A stretch of DNA of 64,000 nt, from NCBI RefSeq assembly GCF_000002995.4, contig NW_025062476.1, positions 11,902,501-11,966,500 on the forward strand, in the 5' to 3' direction. Each line of letters starts with the position of its first letter. Position 1 is the first letter of the stretch. Both the position numbers and the translations under genes were made by a program. The notes beneath the pieces are model-generated. The model saw only the letters and a program-made list of their open reading frames with translations. It ran no database searches and had not been told where the DNA came from. Origin of the DNA: Brugia malayi. Taxonomy: Eukaryota > Nematoda > Chromadorea > Rhabditida > Onchocercidae. This document shows, one piece after another, positions 23,686 through 38,800 of this stretch.

Positions 23686-25740
23686 TCATTTCTATTTTTT
23701 TTTTTTTTTTCAAACAAAAAAATTCTTATAAATATTCCTATAAATATTTGAAATACAAATATTCGTTATAAATATAAATAATCGCAAAATTCTTATAAAT
23801 ATTTTTTAAACAAATAGGAAATATAGCGTAAAATTCTTATACTAATACCTTAGCAATCGATTAGGATTCATTTCAGTTGTAATTTGTTATAAGCAAAATT
23901 GATATCGACTAAGTTCAGTTTAAATTACATTAATCTCTTTTTTGTTTTTGCAGATATTAAGTCCTGCTATTTTGTTTTATATGCTTCTGAATTCATTTTT
24001 TTCTTTGCTTTTTTTTTTTGTTCAAAGTAAATTTACATCTAATCTGCATCATATTGCTGCTTTTGATCACTATCGATTGATCTATTGATCAATATCTATT
24101 GATCAGGATTTGCAAAGTGCAAAATATGAAATAATCTTTCCAAACATAGAAAAAAAGTAAAAAAAAAAAAAATTAAATATTATGCGATTTACAAAAAATT
24201 GCATAGTATTGAAACATTACATTAGTATTATAACAACAACAGTTATTGTTTCAATAGTTGAGTAATAATAATGAAATTAGAAATGTAGTCAGAGATTTGT
24301 GTGATCATATTTACCGGAATTTTCTATATAAAAACTGATAATGTGAGATATGTTTGTTAGCTGAAAACTAACCAAATCCTTCAATAAATTTAAAATATGC
24401 GAAAATTTCATTAAAAAGAATAAAACACTACAGATATTGATATTTTAGAAGAAGTTTTGTTTTTGTTATCAATCATGGATTTGATAACAATAAAGCAATC
24501 AGAGGAAGAACAAGAATATAGCTACGCTACTGAATAATCGTATAAAGCGATAGGTTTTTTTTACGAGTGACACGTGTATGACAGATACCAAAGATATTCT
24601 AGATTAGTAGTTATAGGATGAGAAAAAATAATTCATAGATTTTTATGTATGCTGAATGGAAATTAATAATTTTATTCAGATTATCTAAATTAAAGCAATT
24701 CAAAAAGTATAAAGATGACTAATTCCTGTCGAGAATTCACGCTTTTCAGACATATGTGATGTTTTAATAACTTAATAACTCAATATGCTATTGTTTTCTC
24801 TCTTGAATTAATTTCAGAATCATTAGATATATTACTTCATCTGAGTACCTGTTTAGAAAAATGCTGAAAAGACACTAAAATATGTTTAAGCTTTAAAAAA
24901 AAGTATTTAAGCTTGAGGATGAGCTTGAGGATATATAATGAAGTTTCTGAAATTTTAAAATGCTTACATTTACTTGATGAAAGAATGATACAGTATGCAA
25001 CATCGCTTTTTTTAATATGAATAAACTGTTAGCACATTTGAAAAAGATGGTGGAAGGTTGAAAAATTTTGAAAGGGAAAATGCTGGAGAAAAAAAAAAAA
25101 AGGAATTTGATGAAAAGGTAAAATGAGCTTTCTCTGTTCGATGGCATTGTGAGATGTAAAGTAATATCAATAAAAATGATTGTAATGTTTCAAAATTGAA
25201 TGAAATAATCTATGAATTCGTTACTATCATTCTTCTTTTCTTATTTTTTGTTGTTTCTTTTTAACAAATTGAGAATTTTTTTTTTTCCTGTAGTTACTTT
25301 ATATAAAAAGGAGTAAATTGAAGTACAGTTGTGAAAGAAAAGAACAAACAATGAGATATTAAATTCTTTCAAGAAAATAAATTGCAAATTGAAAATTTTT
25401 GCGCCATTGAATAATTTCCTAACAGTATTAATTTTCAATTTTAATTTCTAAATTTTTGAATTAATGCTGGGATGAAATAATAGTTTGAATAGAAAATAGT
25501 ATAAGTTAATCGGTAGAATTCGTTGTTTCGTAAAAAATAAATAAATAAAATTCGTAAAAAATTCGTAAAAAAATTCGTAAAAAAATAGAAACTTGTAAAT
25601 TAAGATTAATGTCAAGAAAAATTCTAAAAATGAGATCAATTATTATTATTATGGAATGAACGTAAGTCATTAATCTAAAGATCATGCTAATTAGTTTTCT
25701 TAAATAATGTTTTGACCATTTATTTGCTGTCGAGAAGCAT
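23686..25740. other. AT-rich non-coding stretch
   Basis: No gene recognised. Short open frames of low complexity only. Confidence 0.5.
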
Positions 25741-27002
<1,262 letters not shown>

Positions 27003-29826
27003 GTAATCATATTTTATTGTATTACATATTCCAGTGGCTATTTTTTACTGAATTTTTTTTTCTTATTGTATTATTTTTTTTTTCTTTTTTTATAAAATCT
27101 TATTGTATTATTTTTGATTGCTGTATTGTTTTCTTTAGGTATAATTTTAATTCTTAAAATTCAGTTGTTTTTTTCTCAAACAGCTTAATTTTAAATTGAT
27201 AAAGCTTTTTCTTTTTTATCTATATTTATATATATATATACTTTTTATATATTTTTATTTTGCATTTTCAGTATTCAAATAAAAGATTTCGATTTAAGTG
27301 CATACTTATATACTTATATTTCATTGCAGTAGTCAATACGATCTATAATCTTTGTTAATGACGAATGATTGAACTTTAGTAACATTCTTTATTGCAGCGG
27401 ACAAAATATCCTTTTTTAATGTAATTGAATATTTCCCATCTTTTCTTACTCAAATTATCATTTCATTTTTTTTATAAATAATTTTGAACTCTAAATATCG
27501 AAGCTGAAAATCAAAATTTTATTAGGAACAGTAGTGATGTGCTTGTCAAGTGCTTATAAATTTTTATGCTTCTATATAAATTCATATTAAATTTTCTTGT
27601 TGCGACAAAAACAAAAGCCTATTTAAACAAAAAAAGAATTTATTTTTTTAAATGAAATTTTTATTTTCCGTCAAAACACGAATTCATTATTCAGTTAACC
27701 TTATGTTTCCTAAAATTTACCCATGGCAATCACGGAATGAAAGGGAAGGAATAGAGTAAAATTGTTGGAATCTATCAAATTGTTTAAATGCAGCAAGTAA
27801 AATTTGCTTCTTTAATTTCTTCTATAAGCATTTATAGTTATGCAATCCTTTTTAATGATTGAATATGCTTGAGACAGCTAATATTTATTTTTTTATTAAA
27901 ATATTTTTAGTGATATTTTGCTGTTCCCTTACTGTTTTGTTTACTTTAACAAATTAATTTTTGCTAAGTTTGTTTGGTATCAGTTTTCATTGCAATAATC
28001 TAATTTATTTAATATGTAATGGTTCAGTTTTGTACAAAAAAATTTATATTAGCTCAAATTTTTTAAATGAACTGACATAATAATTTGGTATAAGCTGAAT
28101 AATATTTTTGTATAATTATTGATAGTTTCAGCTGTCACTTATGCATGTATTTTGAAGCAAACTTTTTTGTACTTTTAAAATGTGTTTTGAAAGTATCAAT
28201 GATTCATTGCTAATACATAATGTACTGTTTTGGAATGAACCAAAAATTCAAAGTAACTTTATTCTTTTGAAAAATACATTTGCATTTTTTATGAAAATTT
28301 GTTCACTGATGATTCCATTTACATTGTTGATAGCAGAAAATTGAAGAAAGGTGGAAAATTTTGGAAGAATGAAAAAAACACTTACATTTTGCTTTGATTT
28401 TATTAGATAGTTTAATTCGTAAATTTTAGAATAAACTTAAATATTTGCATATTTTCATAGCTAATCAATGTACTGGAGAAAATAATAATCATTTTGTTAT
28501 CAAAAATACAAATGGCAAACTTCTTAGATCATAATTATCCTTTTTTAATGCGCTTAATAATTAGCTAATTTTGTACTTGCTAAATTTTACTATTTTAGAG
28601 TGATCTACATGATCTATAAAATGATTTATCCAGAAGTGAATATTTTGAAAATGGAAGCACATAAACCCATATGCAGACAGATGTAAGCTTAATATAATTA
28701 CAAAGCTGAAGTCGGGTATTGCTAATTATCATTAAAACTGATTGGAATAAATCACATATTCCAGCACCGATCGAAATTCATATCTCATATATGAAGTTTG
28801 ACCATTGCACCAAATTAATAAATTCTTTAATGTCATAACTCAAAAATGGAGAAGAAAGGAGAATACAACATTAATAATTTAATTGTTTTAAGAATTTTAT
28901 TTCTTTTATTTGAAGAAAAATAATAATAATAACTCAAAATGGAAAAAAATTGAGAATTCACTTTTTAAGAAAAAATTGCTTGAAAATAAACACCATACAA
29001 ATGAAGTTAAATAATTTTTTTTTAACATTGAGCAAATAAAAAAGCATTAATTAGTCAGTCTGCTTAATAACTAATTATCAACACTGATCTAATACTGATC
29101 TGATCAATTATTACAAAAAGTTGTGAGCTGAAGTAAGAAGAGCCTTAATTCATCTTGAAAAAAAAAGTTGGACTAAATTAGAATGTGAGAAAAACTTTCA
29201 GGATTAGTTTATTCACGATAATGTCACTGTCGTAAATCTCGAATATTCTGATTGATCAGCAGCTATGCTAACTTTTCAATATCTGAGGAGCAACAATAGT
29301 AAATGATTCAGCTGTATTACAGAGGTTAGAACTTAAGTTCATATTCTGAAGCATGAAAACAGTGTTTTTCATCAACTTGTACAAATAATCTAGCAATATA
29401 ATTTTCTTAAAAACAAAAAAAAAAGCAAACATCTGTTCAATTGTACACTTAATTCATTTATAAAGGCAGCAGCAATTTCTGAATCACCAAAAAGATGGAT
29501 AATTTGTTTTTCTTGATCACTTGATCCTTCCATTTCAGGTGTTATTTCAATTAAGGTTTACTAGTTGTTAAACTTTTTTGAAAACTAATGGTTCATATCA
29601 GTTATTGGTAATGATGTTAATTTCGAATGAATATTGGTATCATCTTTAATTAAATTCTACAAGTTTAAATTCTTAGGATAGAAGGTAGTTTTAAGAGATT
29701 AAATTAAGAAGATTAGATATGAAACTACGAATCTTTTTTATTATGCTTTTTGTTTGAAGTTCCTAAATTAGAATAATAAGAAAAAATACTATTCCAACTC
29801 GGAATAACCTGTCGTTGCGTATCCAT
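27003..29826. other. AT-rich intergenic DNA upstream of the repeat-protein gene
   Basis: No gene recognised. T-rich near the GATA array, more A-rich towards the gene. Confidence 0.5.
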
Positions 29827-29861
29827 TATAAAAATGGAAGTAAAATTTTTGCTTTTTCCAG
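29827..29861 (+). promoter_or_regulatory. TATA-like box and trans-splice-type acceptor
   Basis: tataaaaa (29827-29834) lies 43 bases before the start codon. A tttttccag acceptor ends at 29861, 8 bases before the ATG at 29870. Nematode genes often receive a spliced leader at such a site, giving a very short 5' UTR. Direct transcription from the TATA box would give nearly the same 5' end, so the two readings are hard to separate by eye. Confidence 0.5.
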
Positions 29862-29869
29862 GAAGGAAA

Positions 29870-32800
29870 ATGCACAAACTTCTAATATCGCTTGGCATAT
29901 TAATTGCTCTTGCGATCCTTCCTTGTACATCACATTCAGATGATCATGTAACTTTTATAAACTTATTTCTACAAGAAAAATTTTTTTTTAAATTAAATCA
30001 AAAACCATGGCTGGCTTCCTATAGAGTATTGCAAGACTTTGTAGCAAATAAGCGATGAATAGGAAATTAGAGTATTAATTTGAAAAAGCACTTTCGTTTT
30101 TTCCAATTCAGCAGCTAAAATTGATTAGAAAAAAGTCATAACGAATTCCATCCAACAACTACAAATATTTAAACGAAAAAAGCACAGAATTCATTTATAT
30201 TTTAATTTTTTAACTTTCATTTTCTTTAATCAGGATAAATTTGGCATTGATGTCAAGAAGTGCGGTGCAGGTAGTAGTGAATGTGATGTCGGGTACAAAT
30301 ATGACTCTGATGATGGTAATAAAGATGGATATGGCGCTGATAGCGGTGCCAGAAAAAGATATGATAACGATGATAGTGCAAGAGGCGATTATACTAAAGG
30401 AAAATTTGTTAAAACTGATGGCAGGTAAGTCATTTGATAAAGCCTATATTATCACTAGGGTTGTTTAATGAATCCTTTCATTGAAGATTATATACTATTT
30501 TATTTATATTTGATGTTTCTCTTAATCGATTTATATATTAATTGTCTGCAAATTTGAGAAATAATGCGAATTAAAAGAGTTCATTTATTTTATTGTAAGA
30601 ATTATTTGCAGAAGGAAGGAGTGCTTTTCTGCAGAAGCTTGCTACGATCAGCGTGAACCAGAGGCTTGGTGTATTTTAAATGAGAATCAATCATGGATGT
30701 AAATGCATTTTAATTGTTTTAAATCAGAATTTTCAATGCTTGTGACTAGAATTTCTCAGTAGTACTGAGAAAGTCCTTTTTCAGAGATAAAGGTTGCTTT
30801 TGCGACGCTAAGTTGCATTCATGCGTTATTGAAAGAAATAACAGTGGCAGGCTGGAATACTCGTATTGTACGCCTGAAAAAGGTTGGGAGTGTTCATACA
30901 ATGACAGAAGCACACAAGACGGTGAAGGTGGTAGTGGTGGTGACGAGAGCGTACATAGCGATGAATATGATGCTGAAAGAGGATATGATGGTGATGATAG
31001 TGCAAGAAGTGATTACATGAAAAGAGAATTTATCAAGACTGATGGCAAGTAAGTCATTTGGCTTTCCTATTTTATCAGTAAGGCTGCTTATAAATCCTTT
31101 CATTGGCACTGTAATTTTAACTTATTAATGTTGCATTTGATGTGTATAAATTGCTATGCGTATAAATTGTCTCTGAAATTGAGAAATAATGCTAAACAGA
31201 AGAGTTCATTTCACTTTATTATGTGAATTACTTGCAGAAAGAAAAAGTGTTTTTCTGCAGAAGCTTGCTATGATCAACGTGAACCACAAGCATGGTGCAT
31301 GTTGAATGTGAATCAATCATGGACGTATGGACATTTTAATTATCTTTGTGAAAATAGTTTTTCGATATACATTAGAATCTTCATTCTTTGTGTTTGTTTT
31401 CTATTTTCTTTTTCAGAGACAAGGGTTGCTTTTGCGATGCTAATTTGCATTCATGCGTTATCGAAAGAAAGAACAATGGTAGGCTGGAATACTCGTACTG
31501 TGTGCCTGAAGAGGGCTGGAAATGCTCATACACTGACAGAAGCGCAAACGTTGCTGAAGATGAAGATTCTATCGCAAGCGGTAATATTGTTAATGGCGGT
31601 GACAGGAGCACATATAGCGATGAAAGTAGTGCTAACGACGAAAATGACGGTGATGATGGTGCAGGAACTAGATATCATGTTGTTGGAGAAGATTATGTAA
31701 AAAGAAAATTTGTCGAAACTGATGGCAAGTAAGTCATATAGCTTTCCTATATTATTAATAAATCATTGATGAAGTGATACTGTCGCATTGACATACTGAT
31801 GTTGCATTTGATGTGCATAAATTGCCATCATATAAATGAGTAATAATAAGAGAAAAAATTGCAGAAGAAAGGAGTGCTTTTCTGCAAAAGATTGCTACGA
31901 CCAACGTGAACCGGAAGCTTGGTGCATATTGCAAAAGAATCAATCATGGACGTAAGCACATTTTAATTATTCTTATAGAAAATTGCTTTTAAATATACAT
32001 AAGAATTTTCTTGGCTTGCTTAAGATTTCTCAATAGTACCGAAAAATTTCTTTCAGATACAGAGGTTGCTTTTGCGACTCTAAATTGCATTCATGCGTAA
32101 TCGAAAGAAAAAACAGTGGCAGACTGGAATACTCGTATTGTGTACCTGAAGAAGGTTGGAAGTGTTCATACAGTGATGTCAGTGATGGTGGCAAATATAA
32201 CGGTAATAACGGTGCCGGAAGCAGTGAAAGTCGCACCGAAAGCATATATCGCATTGAAAGTCGTGCTGGGGACAACATCGCAGCGAAAGTGGTGCCGGAA
32301 GCGTATATCGTACTGAAAGCCTTGGAAAACATCGCAGTGAAAGTTTTGCCGCAGAAGCACATCGCAGTGAAAGTAATGTTGGAAGCGTATATAGCAGTGA
32401 AAGTCGTGACAAAAACGTACATCGAATTGAAAGCCCTGCCGGAGGAGAACATCACAATAAAACTCGTGTGGAAGCATATTTAGCATTAAAAGTCGTGCTG
32501 GAGGACAACATCGGAGCGAAAGTCGTGCCGGAAGCGTATATCGTAGTGAAAGTAATGTTGGAAGCGTATATAGCAGTGAAAGTCGTGACGAAAGCGTACA
32601 TCGCATTGAAAGCCGTGCCGGAAGAGAACATCACAATAAAACTCGTGGTGGAAGCATATTTCACATTGTAAGCCGTGCCGGAGGAGAACATCGGAGCGAA
32701 AGTCGTGCCGGAAGCGTATATCGCAGTGAAAGTCGTGCCGGAAGCGTATATCGCAGTGAAAGTCGTGCCGGAAGCGTATATCGCAGTGAAAGTCGTGACG

Positions 32801-35800
32801 AAAGCGTACATCGCGGTGAAAGCCGTGCCGGAGGAGAACATCACAATAAAACTCGTGGTGGAAGCATATTTAGCATTAAAAGTCGTGCTGGAGGACAACA
32901 TCGGAGCGAAAGTCGTGCCGGAAGCGTATATCGCAGTGAAAGTCGTGCCGGAAGCGTATATCGCAGTGAAAGTCGTGACGAAAGCGTACATCGCGGTGAA
33001 AGCCGTGCCGGAGAGAACATCACAATAAAACTCGTGGTGGAAGCATATTTAGCATTAAAAGTCGTGCTGGAGGACAAGATCAGAGCGAAAGTAGTGCCGG
33101 AGGCGTATATCGCAGTGAAAGTCGTGCGGAAGCGTGTATCGTAGTGAAAGTCGTGACGAAAGCGTACATCGCATTGAAAGCCGTGCCGGAGGAGAACATC
33201 ACAATAAACTCGTGGTGGAAGCATATTTAGCATTAAAAGTCGTGCTGGAGGACAAGATCGGAGCGAAAGTCGTGCCGGAAGCGTATATCGCAGTGAAAGT
33301 CGTGCCGGAAGCGTATATCGCAGTGAAAGTCGTGCCGGAAACGTATATCGCAGTGAAAGTCGTGCCGGAAACGTATATCGCAGTGAAAGTCGTGACGAAA
33401 GCGTACATCGCGATGAAAGCCGTGCCGGAGGAGAACATCACAATAAAACTCGTGGTGGAAGCATATTTAGCATTAAAAGTCGTGCTGGAGGACAAGATCG
33501 GAGCGAAAGTCGTGCCGGAAGCGTATATCGCAGTGAAAGTCGTGCCGGAAGCGTATATCGCAGTGAAAGTCGTGCCGGAAACGTATATCGCAGTGAAAGT
33601 CGTGACGAAAGCGTACATCGCGGTGAAAGCCGTGCCGGAGGAGAACATCACAATAAAACTCGTGGTGGAAGCATATTTAGCATTAAAAGTCGTGCTGGAG
33701 GACAACATCGGAGCGAAAGTCGTGCCGGAAGCGTACATCGCAGTGAAAGTCGTGACGAAAGCGTACATCGAATTGAAAGTCGTGCCGGAAGCGTACATTG
33801 TAGTGAAAGTTTTGCCGCAGGAGCACATCGTAGTGAAAGTGGTGTTGGAGGCGTATATAGCAGTGAAAATCATACCGGTAGCATATATCGCAGTGAAAGC
33901 CGTGCTGGATATACATATAACAGTGATAGTAGTGCCGGCGGAGAAAATAGCAGTAAAAATTATGTAGGAGAAAAATATGGCATTAAAAGCAGTACCGGAC
34001 GTTATAGTAGTAATACAGCGGTAACAGAACAACATGACAATGGATGTGTGGCGGAGAATGCAAAAAGAGCAGTGCCCTGCATGAGCATGACAGTGGTGTA
34101 GGAGGTGAATACGGTTGTAACAGTAGTGACGAGAGACAAACCGTTGAAAGTGATGCAGTTGGTGAATATAAAGATAATAGCAGTGTAGGAGACAAATATG
34201 GCGGTGATACCGGTGACATGAGCGCTATAGCAAGAAAGTGGTGCCAAGGAGAATTTAGTGCCAAGGTAGTGACAACAGATGAATATAGTAATTGAAAGTA
34301 GTGTCCGAAGCACATATTACAATGAGAGTGGTGTCGTAAATGAATATGACGGTGGTTGTAAGGAATGAATATAGCGGTAACAGCAGTATTCGAGACACAT
34401 ATGAAGGTGACGATGGTGACATAGCTGGATATGGCAATGAAAGTCGCACCGGAGGAGAATATGGTAGTGAAAGTCATGCCGGAAGAGAATATGGTCGTGA
34501 AAGTGGTGTCGAGGCAGAATATGGTCGTGAAAGTAGTGCCGGAGAAGAACATGGTAGTGAAAGTCATGCGGAAGAGAATATGGTCGTGAAAGTCGTGTTG
34601 AGGCAGAATATGGCAATGAAAGTCGCACCGGAGGAGAATATGGTAGTGAAAGTCATGCCGGAAGAGAATATGGTCGTGAAAGTGGTGTCGAGGCAGAATA
34701 TGGCAATGAAAGTCGCACCGGAGGAGAATATGGTAGTGAAAGTCATGCCGGAAGAGAATATGGTCGTGAAAGTGGTGTCGAGGCAGAATATGGTCGTGAA
34801 AGTAGTGCCGGAGAAGAACATTGGTAGTGAAAGTCATGCCGGAAGAGAATATGGTCGTGAAAGTCGTGTCGAGGCAGAATATGGTCGTGAAAGTAGTGCC
34901 GGAGAAGAACATGGTAGTGAAAGTCATGCCGGAAGAGAATATGGTCGTGAAAGTCGTGTCGAGGCAGAATATGGCAATGAAAGTCGCACCGGAGGAGAAT
35001 AATGGTAGTGAAAGTCATGCCGGAAGAGAATATGGTCGTGAAAGTGGTGTCGAGGCAGAATATGGTCGTGAAAGTAGTGCCGGAGAAGAACATGGTAGTG
35101 AAAGTCATGCCGGAAGAGAATATGGTCGTGAAAGTGGTGTCGAAGGCAGAATATGGTCGTGAAAGTAGTGCCGGAGAAGAACATGTAGTGAAAGTCATGC
35201 CGGAAGAGAATATGGTCGTGAAAGTCGTGTCGAGGCAGAATATGGCAATGAAAAGTCGCACCGGAGGAGAATATGGTAGTGAAAGTCATGCCGGAAGAGA
35301 ATATGGTCGTGAAAGTGGTGTCGAGGCAGAATATGGTCTTGAAAGTAGTGCCGGAGAAGAACATGGTAGTGAAAGTAGTGCCGGAGAAGAACATGGTAGT
35401 GAAAGTAGTGCCGGAGAAGAACATGGTAGCGAAAGTCATGCCGGAAGAGAATATGGTCGTGAAAGTGGTGTCGAGGCAGAATATGGTCGTGAAAGTAGTG
35501 CCGGAGAAGAACATGGTAGTGAAAGTCATGCCGGAAGAGAATATGGTCGTGAAAGTGTGTCGAGGCAGAATATGGCAATGAAAGTAGTGCCGGAGAAGAA
35601 TATGGTAGTGAAAGTCATGCCGGAAGAGAATATGGTCGTGAAAGTCGTGTCGAGGCAGAATATGGCAATGAAAGTCGCACCGGAGGAGAATATGGTAGTG
35701 AAAGTCATGCCGGAAGAGAATATGGTCGTGAAAGTGGTGTCGAGGCAGAATATGTCGTGAAAGTAGTGCCGGAGAAGAACATGGTAGTGAAAGTCATGCC

Positions 35801-38800
35801 GGAAGAGAATATGGTCGTGAAAGTCGTGTCGAGGCAGAATATGCAATGAAAGTCGCACCGGAGGAGAATATGGTAGTGAAAGTCATGCCGGAAGAGAATA
35901 TGGTCGTGAAAGTGGTGTCGAGGCAGAATATGGTCTTGAAAGTAGTGCCGGAGAAGAACATGGTAGTGAAAGTAGTGCCGGAGAGAACATGGCAATGAAA
36001 GTCGCACCGGAGGAGAATATGGTAGTGAAAGTCATGCCGGAAGAGAATATGGTCGTGAAAGTCGTGTCGAGGCAGAATATGGTCGTGAAAGTAGTGCCGG
36101 AGAAGAACATGGTAGTGAAAGTCATGCCGGAAGAGAATATGGTCGTGAAAGTGGTGTCGAGGCAGAATATGGTCGTGAAAGTAGTGCCGGAGAAGAACAT
36201 GGTAGTGAAAGTAGTGCCGGAGAAGAACATGGTAGTGAAAGTCATGCCGGAAGAGAATATGGTCGTGAAAGTGGTGTCGAGGCAGAATATGGCAATGAAA
36301 GTCGCACCGGAGGAGAATATGGTAGTGAAAGTCATGCCGGAAGAGAATATGGTCGTGAAAGTCGTGTCGAGGCAGAATATGGCAATGAAAGTCGCACCGG
36401 AGGAGAATATGGTAGTGAAAGTCATGCCGGAAGAGAATATGGTCGTGAAAGTGGTGTCGAGGCAGAATATGGCAATGAAAGTCGCACCGGAGGAGAATAT
36501 GGTAGTGAAAGTCATGCCGGAAGAGAATATGGTCGTGAAAGTGGTGTCGAGGCAGAATATGGTCGTGAAAGTAGTGCCGGAGAAGAACATGGTAGTGAAA
36601 GTCATGCCGGAAGAGAATATGGTCGTGAAAGTCGTGTCGAGGCAGAATATGGCAATGAAAGTCGCACCGGAGGAGAATATGGTAGTGAAAGTCATGCCGG
36701 AAGAGAATATGGTCGTGAAAGTCGTGTCGAGGCAGAATATGGCAATGAAAGTCGTATCGAGGCAGAATATGGTAGTGAAAGTCATGCCGAAAGAGAATAT
36801 GGTCGTGAAAGTCGTGCCGGAGAAGAACATGGTAGTGAAAGTCATGCCGGAAGAGAATATGGTCGTGAAAGTCATGCCGGAAGAGAATATGGTCGTGAAA
36901 GTGGTGTCGAGGCAGAATATGGTCGTGAAAGTAGTGCCGGAGAAGAACATGGTAGTGAAAGTCATGCCGGAAGAGAATATGGTCGTGAAAGTGGTGTCGA
37001 GGCAGAATATGGTCGTGAAAGTAGTGCCGGAGAAGAACATGGTAGTGAAAGTCATGCCGGAAGAGAATATGGTCGTGAAAGTCGTGTCGAGGCAGAATAT
37101 GGCAATGAAAGTCGCACCGGAGGAGAATATGGTAGTGAAAGTCATGCCGGAAGAGAATATGGTCGTGAAAGTGGTGTCGAGGCAGAATATGGTCGTGAAA
37201 GTAGTGCCGGAGAAGAACATGGTAGTGAAAGTCATGCCGGAAGAGAATATGGTCGTGAAAGTCGTGCCGGAGAAGAACATGGTAGTGAAAGTCATGCCGG
37301 AGAAGAACATGGTAGTGAAAGTCATGCCGGAAGAGAATATGGTCGTGAAAGTGGGTGTCGAGGCAGAATATGGTCGTGAAAGTAGTGCCGGAGAAGAACA
37401 TGGTAGTGAAAGTCATGCCGGAAGAGAATATGGTCGGAAAGTCGACGAGGCAGAATATGTCATGAAAGTCATGCCGGAAGAGAATATGGTCGTGAAAGTC
37501 GTGCCGGAGAAGAACATGGTAGTGAAAGTCATGCCGGAAGAGAATATGGTCGTGAAAGTCATGCCGGAAGAGAATATGGTCGTGAAAGTGGTGTCGAGGC
37601 AGAATATGGTCGTGAAAGTAGTGCCGGAGAAGAACATGGTAGTGAAAGTCATGCCGGAAGAGAATATGGTCGTGAAAGTGGTGTCGAGGCAGAATATGGT
37701 AGTGAAAGTCATGCCGGAGAGAATATGGTCGTGAAAGTCATGTCGAAGAGAATATGGTCGTGAAAGTCGCACCGGAGGAGAATATGGTAGTGAAAGTCAT
37801 GCCGGAAGAGAATATGGTCGTGAAAGTCGTGTCGAGGCAGAATATGGCAATGAAAGTCGCACCGGAGGAGAATATGGTAGTGAAAGTCATGCCGAAAGAG
37901 AATATGGTCGTGAAAGTGGTGTCGAGGCAGAATATGGTCGTGAAAGTAGTGCCGGAGAAGAACATGGTAGTGAAAGTCATGCCGGAAGAGAATATGGTCG
38001 TGAAAGTGGTGTCGAGGCAGAATATGGTCGTGAAAGTAGTGCCGGAGAAGAACATGGTAGTGAAAGTCATGCCGGAAGAGAATATGGTCGTGAAAGTCGT
38101 GTCGAGGCAGAATATGGCAATGAAAGTCGCACCGGAGGAGAATATGGTAGTGAAAGTCATGCCGAAAGAGAATATGGTCGTGAAAGTGGTGTCGAGGCAG
38201 AATATGGTCGTGAAAGTAGTGCCGGAGAAGAACATGGTAGTGAAAGTCATGCCGGAAGAGAATATGGTCGTGAAAGTCGGGTGTCGAGGCAGAATATGGT
38301 CGTGAAAGTAGTGCCGGAGAAGAACATGGTAGTGAAAGTCATGCCGGAAGAGAATATGGTCGTGAAAGTCGTGTCGAGGCAGAATATGGCAATGAAAGTC
38401 ATGCCGGAAGAGAATATGGTCGTGAAAGTCATGCCGGAAGAGAATATGGTCGTGAAAGTCATGCCGGAAGAGAATATGGTCGTGAAAGTGGTGTCGAGGC
38501 AGAATATGGTCGTGAAAGTAGTGCCGGAGAAGAACATGGTAGTGAAAGTCATGCCGGAAGAGAATATGGTCGTGAAAGTCGTGTCGAGGCAGAATATGGC
38601 AATGAAAGTCGCACCGGAGAAGAACATGGTAGTGAAAGTCATGCCGGAAGAGAATATGGTCGTGAAAGTCATGCCGGAAGAGAATATGGTCGTGAAAGTG
38701 GTGTCGAGGCAGAATATGGTCGTGAAAGTAGTGCCGGAGAAGAACATGGTAGTGAAAGTCGTGCCGAAAGAGAATATGGTCGTGAAAGTCGTGCCGGAGA

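Noticed and set aside
35794..37416. 540-codon open frame on the - strand and 480-581 codon frames in the repeat exon
   Set aside because: They are by-products of the stop-free 30-base unit. Exon borders, splice phases and both ends of the exon support the ESxAG frame instead.
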